From positions 2,653,001 through 2,717,000 of the forward strand of contig CP046864.1 of NCBI GenBank assembly GCA_039640495.1: DNA of 64,000 nt, given 5' to 3'. Shown in pieces: positions 41,627 to 50,560 of this stretch; the first letter of the stretch is position 1; the number at the start of each line of letters is the position of its first letter. The notes beneath the pieces were generated by a model, which made no database searches, had not been told where the DNA came from, and saw nothing but the letters and a program-made list of their open reading frames with translations. The position numbers and the translations under genes were made by a program. The stretch is from Rhodobacteraceae bacterium IMCC1335. Lineage in GTDB: Bacteria > Pseudomonadota > Alphaproteobacteria > Rhodobacterales > Rhodobacteraceae.

Positions 41627-43002
41627 CTGACCTTAGCTGCTTCAAAGCCTACGACATTCGCGGTGAAATTGGCGTCAATATTGATGAGGGCGTCGCCTAC
41701 CGCGTGGGTCGCGCCGTGGCCCAACATTTGGGCGCCACATCTGTTGTGATCGGATTTGATGCGCGCGAAACCAGCCCAGCCTTCGCGGCCGCCGCGTCAC
41801 AAGGCGTGCGCGATGCTGGTTCGGATGTAATTAACATTGGGATGGCTGGCACGGAGGAGATGTATTGGGCGGTGACTGAATTTGGCGCCTGCGCTGGCAT
41901 TGAAGTAACCGCGTCACACAATCCGATCCATTATAACGGCATGAAGATTGTCAAATCCCAGTCTCAGCCCCTTGAGGATTTGGGCGACTTTCAAGCCATC
42001 AAGGCGCTTGCAAGCTCTCAGGCGTGGTCTGATGTGACAGACGTTGGTCGAGAGTTTGGGCGCTCAGAGGCTGCGCGGCAGGCTTACGTGGGGCGCGTGT
42101 TAAGTTTTGTTGACGTCCCTGCCCTTCGGCCGCTCAAAATCGTTGTGAATTCGGGCAACGGCGCCGCGGGACCAACCTTTGACGCCATTGCAGGCCAGCT
42201 TTTGGCGCTTGGCGCACCGCTTGAGTTTGTGCGCGTGCACCACACACCGGACGCCACGTTCCCAAATGGCATCCCCAATCCACTTCTGCCGGAAAATCAC
42301 GCCGCGACAGCTGACGTGGTCAAGGCCGAGAAGGCCGACTTTGGCGTGGCATTTGACGGCGACTTTGATCGCTGCTTCTTTTTCGATGAGACAGGTCAAT
42401 TTGTTCCCGGCGAATATGTCGTGGGGCTCCTAGCATCCATTTTCTTAGAAAAAGAGTCCGACGGCAAGATTGTCCACGACCCCAGAGTGGTTTGGAACAC
42501 GCAAGACATTGTCGCTCAAAAGGGCGGCATCGCCGTTCAGTCCAAGACGGGCCACGCCTTCATCAAGCAGACAATGCGCGCGCGCAGAGCCGTCTACGGC
42601 GGCGAGATGTCGGCGCACCATTATTTTCGCGACTTTGCATATTGCGACAGCGGCATGATCCCGTGGCTTTTAATTGCAGAACTTGTCTCCCGCTCAGGCC
42701 GCTCGCTGGGGGATTGGGTGAAAGATCGATATGCGGCCTTCCCGAGTTCGGGTGAAATCAACTTCACAGTGTCGGACGCGGGCGTGGCGATTGAGAATGT
42801 TTTGCCAGCCTACCGCGCTGATGCGCTCTCCTTAGATGAGACAGATGGCGTGAGCCTGGCCTTTGAGGATTGGCGCTTCAACCTGCGCCGCTCAAACACC
42901 GAGCCGCTCGTGCGGTTGAATGTTGAGGGCAAGGGCAATGCGGACGCGCTGGCGGCACATGTGAGCGCGATTGCGGACTTGCTTGGCGGAACACGTGATT
43001 AA
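41623..43002 (+). CDS. manB: Phosphomannomutase/phosphoglucomutase
   Basis: A 459-residue phosphohexomutase interconverting hexose-6-phosphate and hexose-1-phosphate, giving mannose-1-phosphate for GDP-sugars or glucose-1-phosphate for UDP- and dTDP-sugars. Motifs: FKAYDIRGEIG, the catalytic phosphoserine loop VTASHNP, the metal-binding DGDFDRC, and the sugar-recognition GEMSAHHYF. The FRRSNTEPLVR-type phosphate-binding loop is seen as NLRRSNTEPLVRLN. It is coupled to the regulator by an ATGA overlap. The GC content is still host-like here, unlike the genes after 45 kb. Confidence 0.92.
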   Translation: MTDLSCFKAYDIRGEIGVNIDEGVAYRVGRAVAQHLGATSVVIGFDARETSPAFAAAASQGVRDAGSDVINIGMAGTEEMYWAVTEFGACAGIEVTASHNPIHYNGMKIVKSQSQPLEDLGDFQAIKALASSQAWSDVTDVGREFGRSEAARQAYVGRVLSFVDVPALRPLKIVVNSGNGAAGPTFDAIAGQLLALGAPLEFVRVHHTPDATFPNGIPNPLLPENHAATADVVKAEKADFGVAFDGDFDRCFFFDETGQFVPGEYVVGLLASIFLEKESDGKIVHDPRVVWNTQDIVAQKGGIAVQSKTGHAFIKQTMRARRAVYGGEMSAHHYFRDFAYCDSGMIPWLLIAELVSRSGRSLGDWVKDRYAAFPSSGEINFTVSDAGVAIENVLPAYRADALSLDETDGVSLAFEDWRFNLRRSNTEPLVRLNVEGKGNADALAAHVSAIADLLGGTRD

Positions 43003-43121
43003 GCCTGCCGATAATCCAAGGTTATGGGTGTCTTGAAGTTTAGAATGCAGATGATGGTGAGTGGCGTGGCGATTGACGCAAAGTACGCTTTAGCGTACGT
43101 TAAGGCAAAAGGGGTACTGTC

Positions 43122-43364
43122 ATGACAACAGTGAATGTAACTGAGGCGCGGGCCAATCTGTATAAATTGATCGATGATGCATCTGCGAGCCACGAGCCGG
43201 TGGTCATTACCGGTAAGCGTGGCAATGCAGTACTGCTGTCAGAAGACGATTGGAATGCGATCAACGAGACTTTGCATCTGCTCTCTGTGCCTGGCATGCG
43301 CGAGTCTATCATTGAAGGCATGCAGGAAAACCTCGGCGAGACATCAACAGAGTTAGAGTGGTGA
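43122..43364 (+). CDS. yefM: YefM-type antitoxin
   Basis: An 80-residue Phd/YefM antitoxin: VNVTEARANLYKLIDDASA, HEPVVITGKRGNAVLLSEDD and the C-terminal helix region SVPGMRESIIEGM, characteristic of YefM. The toxin gene overlaps its stop codon. It belongs to another subfamily than the antitoxins of the tRNA-Cys array. The pair is set inside the polysaccharide locus, between manB and galE. Confidence 0.9.
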   Translation: MTTVNVTEARANLYKLIDDASASHEPVVITGKRGNAVLLSEDDWNAINETLHLLSVPGMRESIIEGMQENLGETSTELEW

Positions 43365-43624
43365 CTTGGACGCTTCACTACACAAAGCAGGCCCAGAAAG
43401 ATGCGAAAAAACTCGCCTCCTCTGGCCTCAAAGCTAAGGCGCGGGAGCTCTTGGCGATACTAGAGAAAGACCCTTGGCAAAATCCGCCCCCCTTCGAAAA
43501 ACTCGTGGGCGACTTGAACGGGGCGTATTCAAGACGCATCAATATTCAACACCGTCTTGTCTATCAGGTTTTGGAAGCAGAAGAGGCCGTGAAAATATTA
43601 CGGCTTTGGACACATTATGAGTAA
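43358..43624 (+). CDS. yoeB: YoeB-type mRNA interferase toxin
   Basis: An 88-residue Txe/YoeB toxin: WTLHYTKQAQKDAKKLASSG, then DPWQNPPPFEKLVGDLNGAYSRRINIQHRLVYQV, given in short here, with the catalytic RRINIQHRLVY pattern and the terminal LRLWTHYE. YoeB cleaves mRNA at the ribosome when its YefM partner is lost. Starts at one of two consecutive GTG codons (43358 or 43361) overlapping the antitoxin end. A complete and apparently functional addiction pair. Confidence 0.9.
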   Translation: MVTWTLHYTKQAQKDAKKLASSGLKAKARELLAILEKDPWQNPPPFEKLVGDLNGAYSRRINIQHRLVYQVLEAEEAVKILRLWTHYE

Positions 43625-43740
43625 CAACACCAGCGCGTTATGCCCTCCGACTGTTTAAGGTTACGGGTAGTCGAACGAATTTTCCGACGCCGTAAAAAGG
43701 GTGTCAGGCGTGGCCTCAAAAGCAACTTGGTAGACAAAAG

Positions 43741-44763
43741 ATGAAAGTTCTCATTACAGGCGGCGCGGGCTACATTGGCAGCCATACACTTCTGGAAGTT
43801 ATTAAAGCGGGCCATAAGGCAGTTGTCGTGGACAGCCTCGTCAACGGTCACGCAGAGGCAGTTAAACGCGTGAGTAAACTGACGGGTACTGACATTCAGC
43901 TCGTAGTGGGAGATATTCGGGACAAATCTTTTATGGACGGCATTTTTACGGAATTTGTTCCAGACGCAGTGATTCACTTCGCAGGCCTCAAAGCGGTTGG
44001 CGAGAGCGTAGAAAATCCCTTGGCCTATTACGATGTGAACGTGAGCGGCTCTAGAGTTCTCCTTGAAGTCATGCAGTCTCACTGCTGTAACAAAATAGTC
44101 TTTTCATCATCGGCCACAGTTTATGGTGAACCACAATACCTACCATACGACGAAAATCACCCTGTTGCCCCGGTTAACCCTTACGGTCAGACCAAGCTTG
44201 TGGTCGAGCAAATGCTTGCAGATTGGTCTGCAGCTGCCTCCGAAAGGTCAGCCCTTTCGCTGCGCTACTTCAATCCAGTTGGCGCGCACCCGTCTGGCCT
44301 CATTGGAGAAGATCCCCTCGGCCGGCCGAACAATTTGATTCCGTTCATTGCGCAAGTGGCGGTTGGCACAAGGTCAGAGTTACAAATATTTGGAGATGAC
44401 TACGACACAAGAGACGGGACTGGGGAGCGTGATTACTTGCATGTCGTGGACCTTGCAGAGGCCCACGTCCTATCACTTGCCGCCCTACCTAACCAGGCAG
44501 GGCATGAAGTCATTAATATTGGCACTGGGCGTGGGGTCACTGTTAAGGAAATGGTCAAGGCTTTTGAGATCGCATGCGGCCACTCCATAACAACAAGCAC
44601 CGTAGCTAGGCGCGCGGGAGACTTGCCTAGCTTTTATGCAAATAGTGAACGCGCCCAGTTCCGCTTGGGCTGGGCGGCTAAACTGGGCCTCGCAGATATG
44701 TGCAGAGATACCTGGGCTTGGCAGAGCCAAAACCCAAGTGGGTATAAGGTTAGTGAATGTTAG
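43741..44763 (+). CDS. galE: UDP-glucose 4-epimerase
   Basis: A 340-residue short-chain dehydrogenase-type epimerase interconverting UDP-glucose and UDP-galactose. The NAD motif is TGGAGYIGSHTL, the catalytic serine lies in FSSSATVYG and the YxxxK in NPYGQTKLV. GERDYLHVVDLA and the C-terminal WQSQNPSGY are typical of GalE. It supplies UDP-galactose to the glycosyltransferases downstream. A 250-bp gap separates it from ugd; that gap contains alternative hairpins. Confidence 0.95.
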   Translation: MKVLITGGAGYIGSHTLLEVIKAGHKAVVVDSLVNGHAEAVKRVSKLTGTDIQLVVGDIRDKSFMDGIFTEFVPDAVIHFAGLKAVGESVENPLAYYDVNVSGSRVLLEVMQSHCCNKIVFSSSATVYGEPQYLPYDENHPVAPVNPYGQTKLVVEQMLADWSAAASERSALSLRYFNPVGAHPSGLIGEDPLGRPNNLIPFIAQVAVGTRSELQIFGDDYDTRDGTGERDYLHVVDLAEAHVLSLAALPNQAGHEVINIGTGRGVTVKEMVKAFEIACGHSITTSTVARRAGDLPSFYANSERAQFRLGWAAKLGLADMCRDTWAWQSQNPSGYKVSEC

Positions 44764-44854
44764 TCGACGCCCGCGGACAGGGTGCTAAGGGGTGATGGAG
44801 CTAACTGCTTCCACCTGCAATACTAAGGTGTCCAAGCGTCTCATGCGTCGTGCA

Positions 44855-44887
44855 ATAAGCGCCCCCAAAACAAAGACTTATGGGGGC
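44855..44887 (+). promoter_or_regulatory. Two mutually exclusive hairpins between galE and ugd
   Basis: GCCCCCA (44861-44867) can pair with TGGGGGC (44881-44887), while ATAAG (44855-44859) can instead pair with CTTAT (44877-44881); they share one base and interlock. No T tract follows. It could influence read-through within the long operon or mark a separate transcription unit. The rest of the 250-bp gap holds no supported gene. Confidence 0.3.
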
Positions 44888-45014
44888 CGACTTTGCAATG
44901 TTATGGGCAATTGTAGTTTGGGAATGGGTACTTTTCTCGATTTGATACTGCAATGTTGTAGCAAGCTTATTGTGTTTTCGAACGCATTTAAATACAAGAT
45001 TTGAGACTTAATTC

Positions 45015-46181
45015 ATGAAAATTGTTATTGTGGGCTTGGGTTACGTTGGGCTGTCAAATGCGGTTCTACTAGCGCAGCAAAATGAAGTCATTGGTGTCGA
45101 TATCGCGCAGGAGCGCGTGGATGCCCTGAATGCTCGGAAGTCCCCAATTATTGATGCCGAGCTATCCGAATATCTGACCAGAAAAGATTTGAACATCTCA
45201 GCAAGTACTGATTTGAACGTTTCAGTTCGTGGCGCTCACTACGTGATCGTTTCGACACCAACCAATTATGATGAAAATAAAAATTTTTTCGACACTTCCT
45301 CGGTTGAGCAAGTGATCGCACAAGTCATTGCGACCGAACCAAATTCCTGCATCGTTGTAAAATCCACGATACCGGTTGGTTTTATTGAGGATGTCAGGGA
45401 GCGTTTAAATACTGAAGCAGTGATTTTTTCGCCTGAGTTTTTGCGAGAGGGTAAGGCGCTTTACGACAATTTATATCCAAGCCGTATTATTGTTGGTGAG
45501 AAATCAGAACGTGCAAAGACGTTCGCAAATTTGCTAGCTGAAGGAGCATTGAAGTCTGACGTTGATATTTTATTAACTGGTGCGCGAGAAGCTGAAGCAA
45601 TTAAGTTATTTTCAAATACTTACCTTGCAATGCGCGTGGCATTTTTTAATGAATTGGACAGCTATGCATTTGCTGGAGATTTCAACTGTCGACAGGTTAT
45701 AGATGGGGTTTGTTTGGATCCAAGGATCGGTAATGGTTATAACAACCCATCATTTGGCTATGGCGGATACTGCTTGCCCAAAGATACAAAACAGCTATTG
45801 GCAAACTATCACAGTATTCCACAGAACCTAATCGGAGCAATAGTTAATGCGAATGCTACTCGTAAAGATTTTCTTGCCGATGAAATCATAAAGAGGAAGC
45901 CTAAGGTGGTAGGTATTTACCGATTAGTAATGAAAGCAGGAAGCGATAATTTTCGTCAAAGTTCTGTGCAAGGGATCATGAAACGTTTGAAAGCTAAGGG
46001 AATTACGGTAATAGTTTTTGAGCCTGAGTTAAAAACTGGCCATTTCTTTAACTCGTATGTAGAGACAGACTTCAGTGCTTTCAAAGAGAAGTCAGATCTA
46101 ATTGTGGCCAATAGAATAACTGATGATCTTTTAGATACGAAAGAAAAAGTATTTACGCGTGATTTGTTTGGAGGTGATTAA
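45015..46181 (+). CDS. ugd: UDP-glucose 6-dehydrogenase (second copy)
   Basis: A 388-residue paralogue of the enzyme at 19072-20238, of the same length and with the same motifs: [34 protein letters not shown] and the catalytic cysteine in [12 protein letters not shown]. It makes UDP-glucuronate, used directly or by the epimerase encoded next. Although the proteins align throughout, the DNA is much richer in A+T than the first copy, which argues against a recent duplication and for separate acquisition. Confidence 0.93.
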   Translation: MKIVIVGLGYVGLSNAVLLAQQNEVIGVDIAQERVDALNARKSPIIDAELSEYLTRKDLNISASTDLNVSVRGAHYVIVSTPTNYDENKNFFDTSSVEQVIAQVIATEPNSCIVVKSTIPVGFIEDVRERLNTEAVIFSPEFLREGKALYDNLYPSRIIVGEKSERAKTFANLLAEGALKSDVDILLTGAREAEAIKLFSNTYLAMRVAFFNELDSYAFAGDFNCRQVIDGVCLDPRIGNGYNNPSFGYGGYCLPKDTKQLLANYHSIPQNLIGAIVNANATRKDFLADEIIKRKPKVVGIYRLVMKAGSDNFRQSSVQGIMKRLKAKGITVIVFEPELKTGHFFNSYVETDFSAFKEKSDLIVANRITDDLLDTKEKVFTRDLFGGD

Positions 46182-46183
46182 TT

Positions 46184-47200
46184 TTGGCTGATAATTTAAA
46201 AAAAACTGCGCTTGTTACTGGGGCAGCTGGTTTTATTGGGTTCCATCTCTCCAAGTTATTACTAGATGAGGGTTGGCGGGTGGTGGGAGTCGATTGCATT
46301 TCTGACTACTACGATATTTCATTAAAGTTACAAAGAGAAAGTATATTGCGGAAAAATCCAAAATATAGGTTTGTTCATGAGAAAGTGGAAACTCCAAATA
46401 TGCTGTGCGAATTATTTCAAGAAGAGCAGCCGTCGATAGTTCTTCATTTAGCAGCTCAGGCAGGTGTCAGATATTCTACTGAAAACCCGCGTGCTTATCT
46501 TGAAAGTAATGTAAACGGAACTTTTGAGCTGCTGGAGGCAGCGCGTTCATTTCCACCGAAGCACACCTTAATAGCATCTACTTCCTCAGCTTACGGTGCA
46601 AATGAGGTAATGCCATATAAGGAAAACGCTAAATCAGATCAGCAAATTTCTTTCTATGCGGCTACTAAAAAGGCTACTGAGAATTTTGCACATAGCTACT
46701 CGCATCTGTTCAACTTGCCGATAACGATGTTTCGATTTTTTACTGTATATGGACCGTGGGGTCGTCCAGATATGGCGCTTTTCAAGTTCACAAAAAGCAT
46801 CCTCAGAAGCGAGGCAATAGATGTTTACAACGGAGGGAATATGTACAGAGATTTTACTTACATCGATGACTTAGTTCATGCTGTCCGATTGTTAATCGAT
46901 AACGTCCCAAGATCCGGCCAATGTTATTTTGATTCAATGTCTACCGTTGCGCCGTTTAGGATTATCAACATTGGTAACTCACAGCCTGAAAAGTTGTTAA
47001 GATTTATAGAAGTGCTAGAGCAGGCCCTTGGTGCCAATGCTGAAATAAACTACCTGCCAATTCAGGCAGGCGATGTTGAAAAGACATGGGCTGATATCAG
47101 CTATTTGAAAGCTTTAACGGGCTATTGTCCGGACACTAAAATCGAATACGGAGTTCCCAAGTTTGTTGAGTGGTTCAAAGACTATTATCACGGAAAATAA
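46184..47200 (+). CDS. UDP-glucuronate 4-epimerase-type enzyme
   Basis: A 338-residue NAD-dependent epimerase/dehydratase. The NAD motif is TGAAGFIGFHLS, the catalytic region STSSAYG and YAATKKATE, and FFTVYGPWGRPDMA is the signature of UDP-glucuronate epimerases, converting UDP-glucuronate to UDP-galacturonate. Start is TTG with GGAGG 9 nt upstream. It follows ugd by 2 bp, which fits use of the product of Ugd. The gene that follows overlaps it only if a far-upstream start is used. Confidence 0.88.
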   Translation: MADNLKKTALVTGAAGFIGFHLSKLLLDEGWRVVGVDCISDYYDISLKLQRESILRKNPKYRFVHEKVETPNMLCELFQEEQPSIVLHLAAQAGVRYSTENPRAYLESNVNGTFELLEAARSFPPKHTLIASTSSAYGANEVMPYKENAKSDQQISFYAATKKATENFAHSYSHLFNLPITMFRFFTVYGPWGRPDMALFKFTKSILRSEAIDVYNGGNMYRDFTYIDDLVHAVRLLIDNVPRSGQCYFDSMSTVAPFRIINIGNSQPEKLLRFIEVLEQALGANAEINYLPIQAGDVEKTWADISYLKALTGYCPDTKIEYGVPKFVEWFKDYYHGK

Positions 47201-47249
47201 CCAAAAGCGACTATCCAATCGAGATACTGCTTCAGAGGACAGTAAATTA

Positions 47250-48377
47250 ATGAGAAAAATTTTGTTTGTATTTGGTACTCGCCCAGAAGCGATTAAGATG
47301 GCTCCAGTTATTTTGCATATGAAAAATGATCCTAGTTTAGATGTTAGGGTTTGTGTGACTGGTCAACACAGAGAAATGTTGGATCAAGTTTTGAATTTGT
47401 TCCAAATCGACCCTGATCATGATTTAAATTTAATGAAAATTGGGCAGAATCTTTCGGAATTGAGTGCATCCATATTGTCCTCAATAGACGCAGTCCTCAC
47501 TGTGGAGAAGCCAGATTTAGTATTAGTTCATGGTGATACAACAACATCTGTTATTGCAGCGTTGTCATGTTATTATCGGAAAATTCCGATAGGTCACATT
47601 GAAGCTGGGCTCAGATCTGGTGATCTGAATAGTCCATGGCCGGAGGAGGGAAATCGTCGTTTAACTGCACAAATAGCGCGATTTCACTTTGCGCCGACTC
47701 CATTGAATGCCCAGAATTTGATATCTGAGGGTATTGCACCGAGTAACGTCTATATTACCGGCAATACGGTAATCGATGCATTATTGAAGGTCAGGTCTAT
47801 TATAAGTTCACCGGATTATGAGCCCAACGATGTTTTGGAACAAGAGTTAGATTTTATAAGTTCCTTCGATCGAATGATTTTGATTACCGGGCATCGGCGC
47901 GAAAACTTTGGTGACAACTTCAATCAAATCTGCCTTGCAATAAAAGACCTAGCTAAAAAGTATTCACAAACATTATTTTTGTATCCTGTTCATCTTAATC
48001 CACATGTGCAAGAACCAGCAAACCGAATCCTCTCCGGCCTAGATAATGTTCGACTAACTAAACCCCTCGATTACGAAGGCTTTGTTGCGCTAATGGATCG
48101 CGCATTTGTGATTTTAACTGACTCCGGCGGCATTCAAGAAGAGGCTCCAGCTTTAGGTAAGCCAGTGCTCGTTATGAGGGAAAATACAGAGCGGCCTGAG
48201 GGTATCACATCAGGCACAAGTATTCTCGTCGGTTATTCAAGAGTGAATATTGTTGAGGAGGTTTCAAGGCTACTGGATAATAAAAATTTCTATGAGACTC
48301 TTTCTAAGCAGATGAATCCGTACGGGACTGGAGATGCTAGCGTGAAAATAGCTGAAATAATAAAAAGTGAGCTTTAG
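47250..48377 (+). CDS. wecB: UDP-N-acetylglucosamine 2-epimerase (non-hydrolysing)
   Basis: A 375-residue enzyme interconverting UDP-GlcNAc and UDP-ManNAc. Motifs: FGTRPEAIKMAPV at the N-terminus, VHGDTTT, GHIEAGLRSGDL, PWPEEGNRRL, TGHRRENFG and the C-terminal DSGGIQEEAPALGKP. The start at 47250 is preceded by AGAGGA and matches the family, while the open frame begins earlier inside the previous gene. No UDP-ManNAc dehydrogenase is adjacent, so the glycan may contain ManNAc itself. Confidence 0.94.
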   Translation: MRKILFVFGTRPEAIKMAPVILHMKNDPSLDVRVCVTGQHREMLDQVLNLFQIDPDHDLNLMKIGQNLSELSASILSSIDAVLTVEKPDLVLVHGDTTTSVIAALSCYYRKIPIGHIEAGLRSGDLNSPWPEEGNRRLTAQIARFHFAPTPLNAQNLISEGIAPSNVYITGNTVIDALLKVRSIISSPDYEPNDVLEQELDFISSFDRMILITGHRRENFGDNFNQICLAIKDLAKKYSQTLFLYPVHLNPHVQEPANRILSGLDNVRLTKPLDYEGFVALMDRAFVILTDSGGIQEEAPALGKPVLVMRENTERPEGITSGTSILVGYSRVNIVEEVSRLLDNKNFYETLSKQMNPYGTGDASVKIAEIIKSEL

Positions 48378-48385
48378 AAATTCCT

Positions 48386-50560
48386 ATGAAAACAATCGTA
48401 CAGAATTATCGAGACGGGAAATTACAGTTAATCGACATTAAAGTGCCAGCATGCAATGAAAATGAAATAATTATACAAACTCGCAGCTCCGTGGTTAGTG
48501 TGGGAACTGAAAAATCAATATCCACACTAGCTAAGAAAAACTTATTTCAAAAAGCAAAGGCTCGTCCAGATTTAGTCAAACGTGTTATTGAGAAAGTCCA
48601 AACTGAGGGCATAAGCAAGACTTACAAAGATGTATTAGGCCGTTTGGAAAAACTGACTCCGTTGGGGTATAGTGCCTGCGGAACAGTGATACGTGTCGGC
48701 GAAAATGTAGAAGAAATCAAACCTGGCGATTTTGTCGCTGTTATTGGCGCGGATATAGCTTCACATTCTAGTATAATCGTTGCGCCTGAAATGATGTGTC
48801 TGAAACTCAATAGTGAAATCGGGGACAGTGCTGCTTTCGGCATGCTTGGAATAATCGCTATGCATGGAGTAAGATGCAGTGCGCAACAACCCGGCTCTGT
48901 GATTGGAGTGATAGGGTTAGGTTTACTGGGAATATTGACTGCTCAAATACTTGTAGCCTATGGTTTTCAGATTGTCGGCTTTGATCCAGATGTTGAAAAA
49001 ATTGAAATGTGTAAATCATTTGGTTTCGATAATGTTTTTTCGGACCGACAAGCCTATACAAAATGTTTACACAATTTATCTAACGGTGCCGGAGGAGACG
49101 CCACAATAATTGCAGCTGCAACACAGTCGAATGTACCTATTGAAGATGCTATAGAAAGCACACGTAATGGTGGAAAAATTGTTGTGACCGGTGTTGTTGA
49201 TATACATCCAGATCGTAACGAGCTTTGGCATAAGGAAATTGAGCTTATTGTGTCGCGTGCTGGTGGTCCAGGTGGGTTAGATAAGTTATATGAACAGGAA
49301 GGTATCGATTTACCGATACAATACGCGAGGTGGTCTCAGAAACGAAATCTGAAAGAGTTCTTTCGTTTGGTGCAAGAAGGGAAGATTGACCCGAGTTCAC
49401 TTATATCCAGCTATACATATGTTGATGATGCAATATCACTTTATGATAGTATAATTAAAGGAACCTATCATGGATTGGCGCCGGTAATATACTATTCTAA
49501 AAGTGATCAGAATAAATTAGAGAAAAACGATACAAAGAAAATTAGTGAAGACTTGTTAAAGTTTAGTAAGCATAGTCAGCCTCTTGCTTACAAAGGTGAA
49601 ATTAAAGTGGATATGATTGGTGCGGGGCAATTCGCAAGATCCGCATTGTTACCAAACTTGTCTAGAAATAAAAACGTACATTTGTATCGGTTGGCAACAA
49701 GAACACAGTCTAGCAGTGTCTCAGCTAAAAATAAATTTCGGTTCCACTCTAATGTCAGTGACCCTGAAAAACTGTTTGCAAACGTGCCAGATACAAACGC
49801 ACTAGTGATCGCTACGCGACATTCTCTGCATTATAGTTATATTGAAAAAGCTGTTCGAGCGGGATATCGTTACGTGCTTGTCGAGAAGCCAATGGTAACT
49901 AACCGTTCTGAACTGGAAGGTTTGAGGTCGTTAAAAGAGGATTTCGACTTTAGTATTATGGTTGGGTATAATCGACGGTATTCTCCGCATACACAGAGGG
50001 TCAAAAGCTTTTTCGCGTCTGGCCGCATCACGAATGTCACTTATGTGGTCAATGCCGGTTTTGTACCTCGTGATCATTGGGTATTTGAAAAGAAGGAAGG
50101 CCGCAGTAGAATAGTAGGTGAAATGTGTCACTTCTTTGATTTTTTTCAGTATATCACCGGTGCCAGAATCGAAAGCGTGACTGTAGTGCCAATTAATGGA
50201 GCTGATGACCGGGAAATAGTCAAAGATAATATGACAGTTGTTTGTAAAATGGACAACGGCGCTGTTTGTAATCTTTCCTACTACGCCAATGGCGATAGAG
50301 GGTTGAGCCGTGAAAATATTTATATTTTTGGTTCCGGATATAGTGCTCATATCGACAATTTTTCAAAAACGCGCCTATTTGGTAATGGAAAGTCTTCTAC
50401 AAAGAAAACGCTGGGGCAAGATATTGGATATTTCGAAGAAACCAAAGAATTTGTCGATTTGATGCATGGTAAAACGGAAGAACAATCGTTTGATGATTTA
50501 TGTAAAGTGATGGAAGTTTGCTTTGCTGTTGAAGATATTTTAGCAGGGAATTCAATATGA
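48386..50560 (+). CDS. Bi-domain oxidoreductase (Zn-type alcohol dehydrogenase + Gfo/Idh/MocA)
   Basis: A 724-residue fusion protein seen in polysaccharide loci. The N-terminal ~360 residues are a medium-chain dehydrogenase with SVGTEKSISTLAKK and the Rossmann GVIGLGLLGILTAQIL. From about residue 405 comes a Gfo/Idh/MocA domain (DMIGAGQFARSALLPNLSRN; VLVEKPMVTNRSEL; MVGYNRRYSPH). The substrate is unknown; the arrangement suggests modification of an activated or lipid-linked sugar. It overlaps the glycosyltransferase that follows as ATGA. Confidence 0.88.
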   Translation: MKTIVQNYRDGKLQLIDIKVPACNENEIIIQTRSSVVSVGTEKSISTLAKKNLFQKAKARPDLVKRVIEKVQTEGISKTYKDVLGRLEKLTPLGYSACGTVIRVGENVEEIKPGDFVAVIGADIASHSSIIVAPEMMCLKLNSEIGDSAAFGMLGIIAMHGVRCSAQQPGSVIGVIGLGLLGILTAQILVAYGFQIVGFDPDVEKIEMCKSFGFDNVFSDRQAYTKCLHNLSNGAGGDATIIAAATQSNVPIEDAIESTRNGGKIVVTGVVDIHPDRNELWHKEIELIVSRAGGPGGLDKLYEQEGIDLPIQYARWSQKRNLKEFFRLVQEGKIDPSSLISSYTYVDDAISLYDSIIKGTYHGLAPVIYYSKSDQNKLEKNDTKKISEDLLKFSKHSQPLAYKGEIKVDMIGAGQFARSALLPNLSRNKNVHLYRLATRTQSSSVSAKNKFRFHSNVSDPEKLFANVPDTNALVIATRHSLHYSYIEKAVRAGYRYVLVEKPMVTNRSELEGLRSLKEDFDFSIMVGYNRRYSPHTQRVKSFFASGRITNVTYVVNAGFVPRDHWVFEKKEGRSRIVGEMCHFFDFFQYITGARIESVTVVPINGADDREIVKDNMTVVCKMDNGAVCNLSYYANGDRGLSRENIYIFGSGYSAHIDNFSKTRLFGNGKSSTKKTLGQDIGYFEETKEFVDLMHGKTEEQSFDDLCKVMEVCFAVEDILAGNSI

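Noticed and set aside
44792..45004. 70-codon frame between galE and ugd
   Set aside because: No ribosome site or known motif, cysteine-rich composition, and it overlaps the hairpin region.
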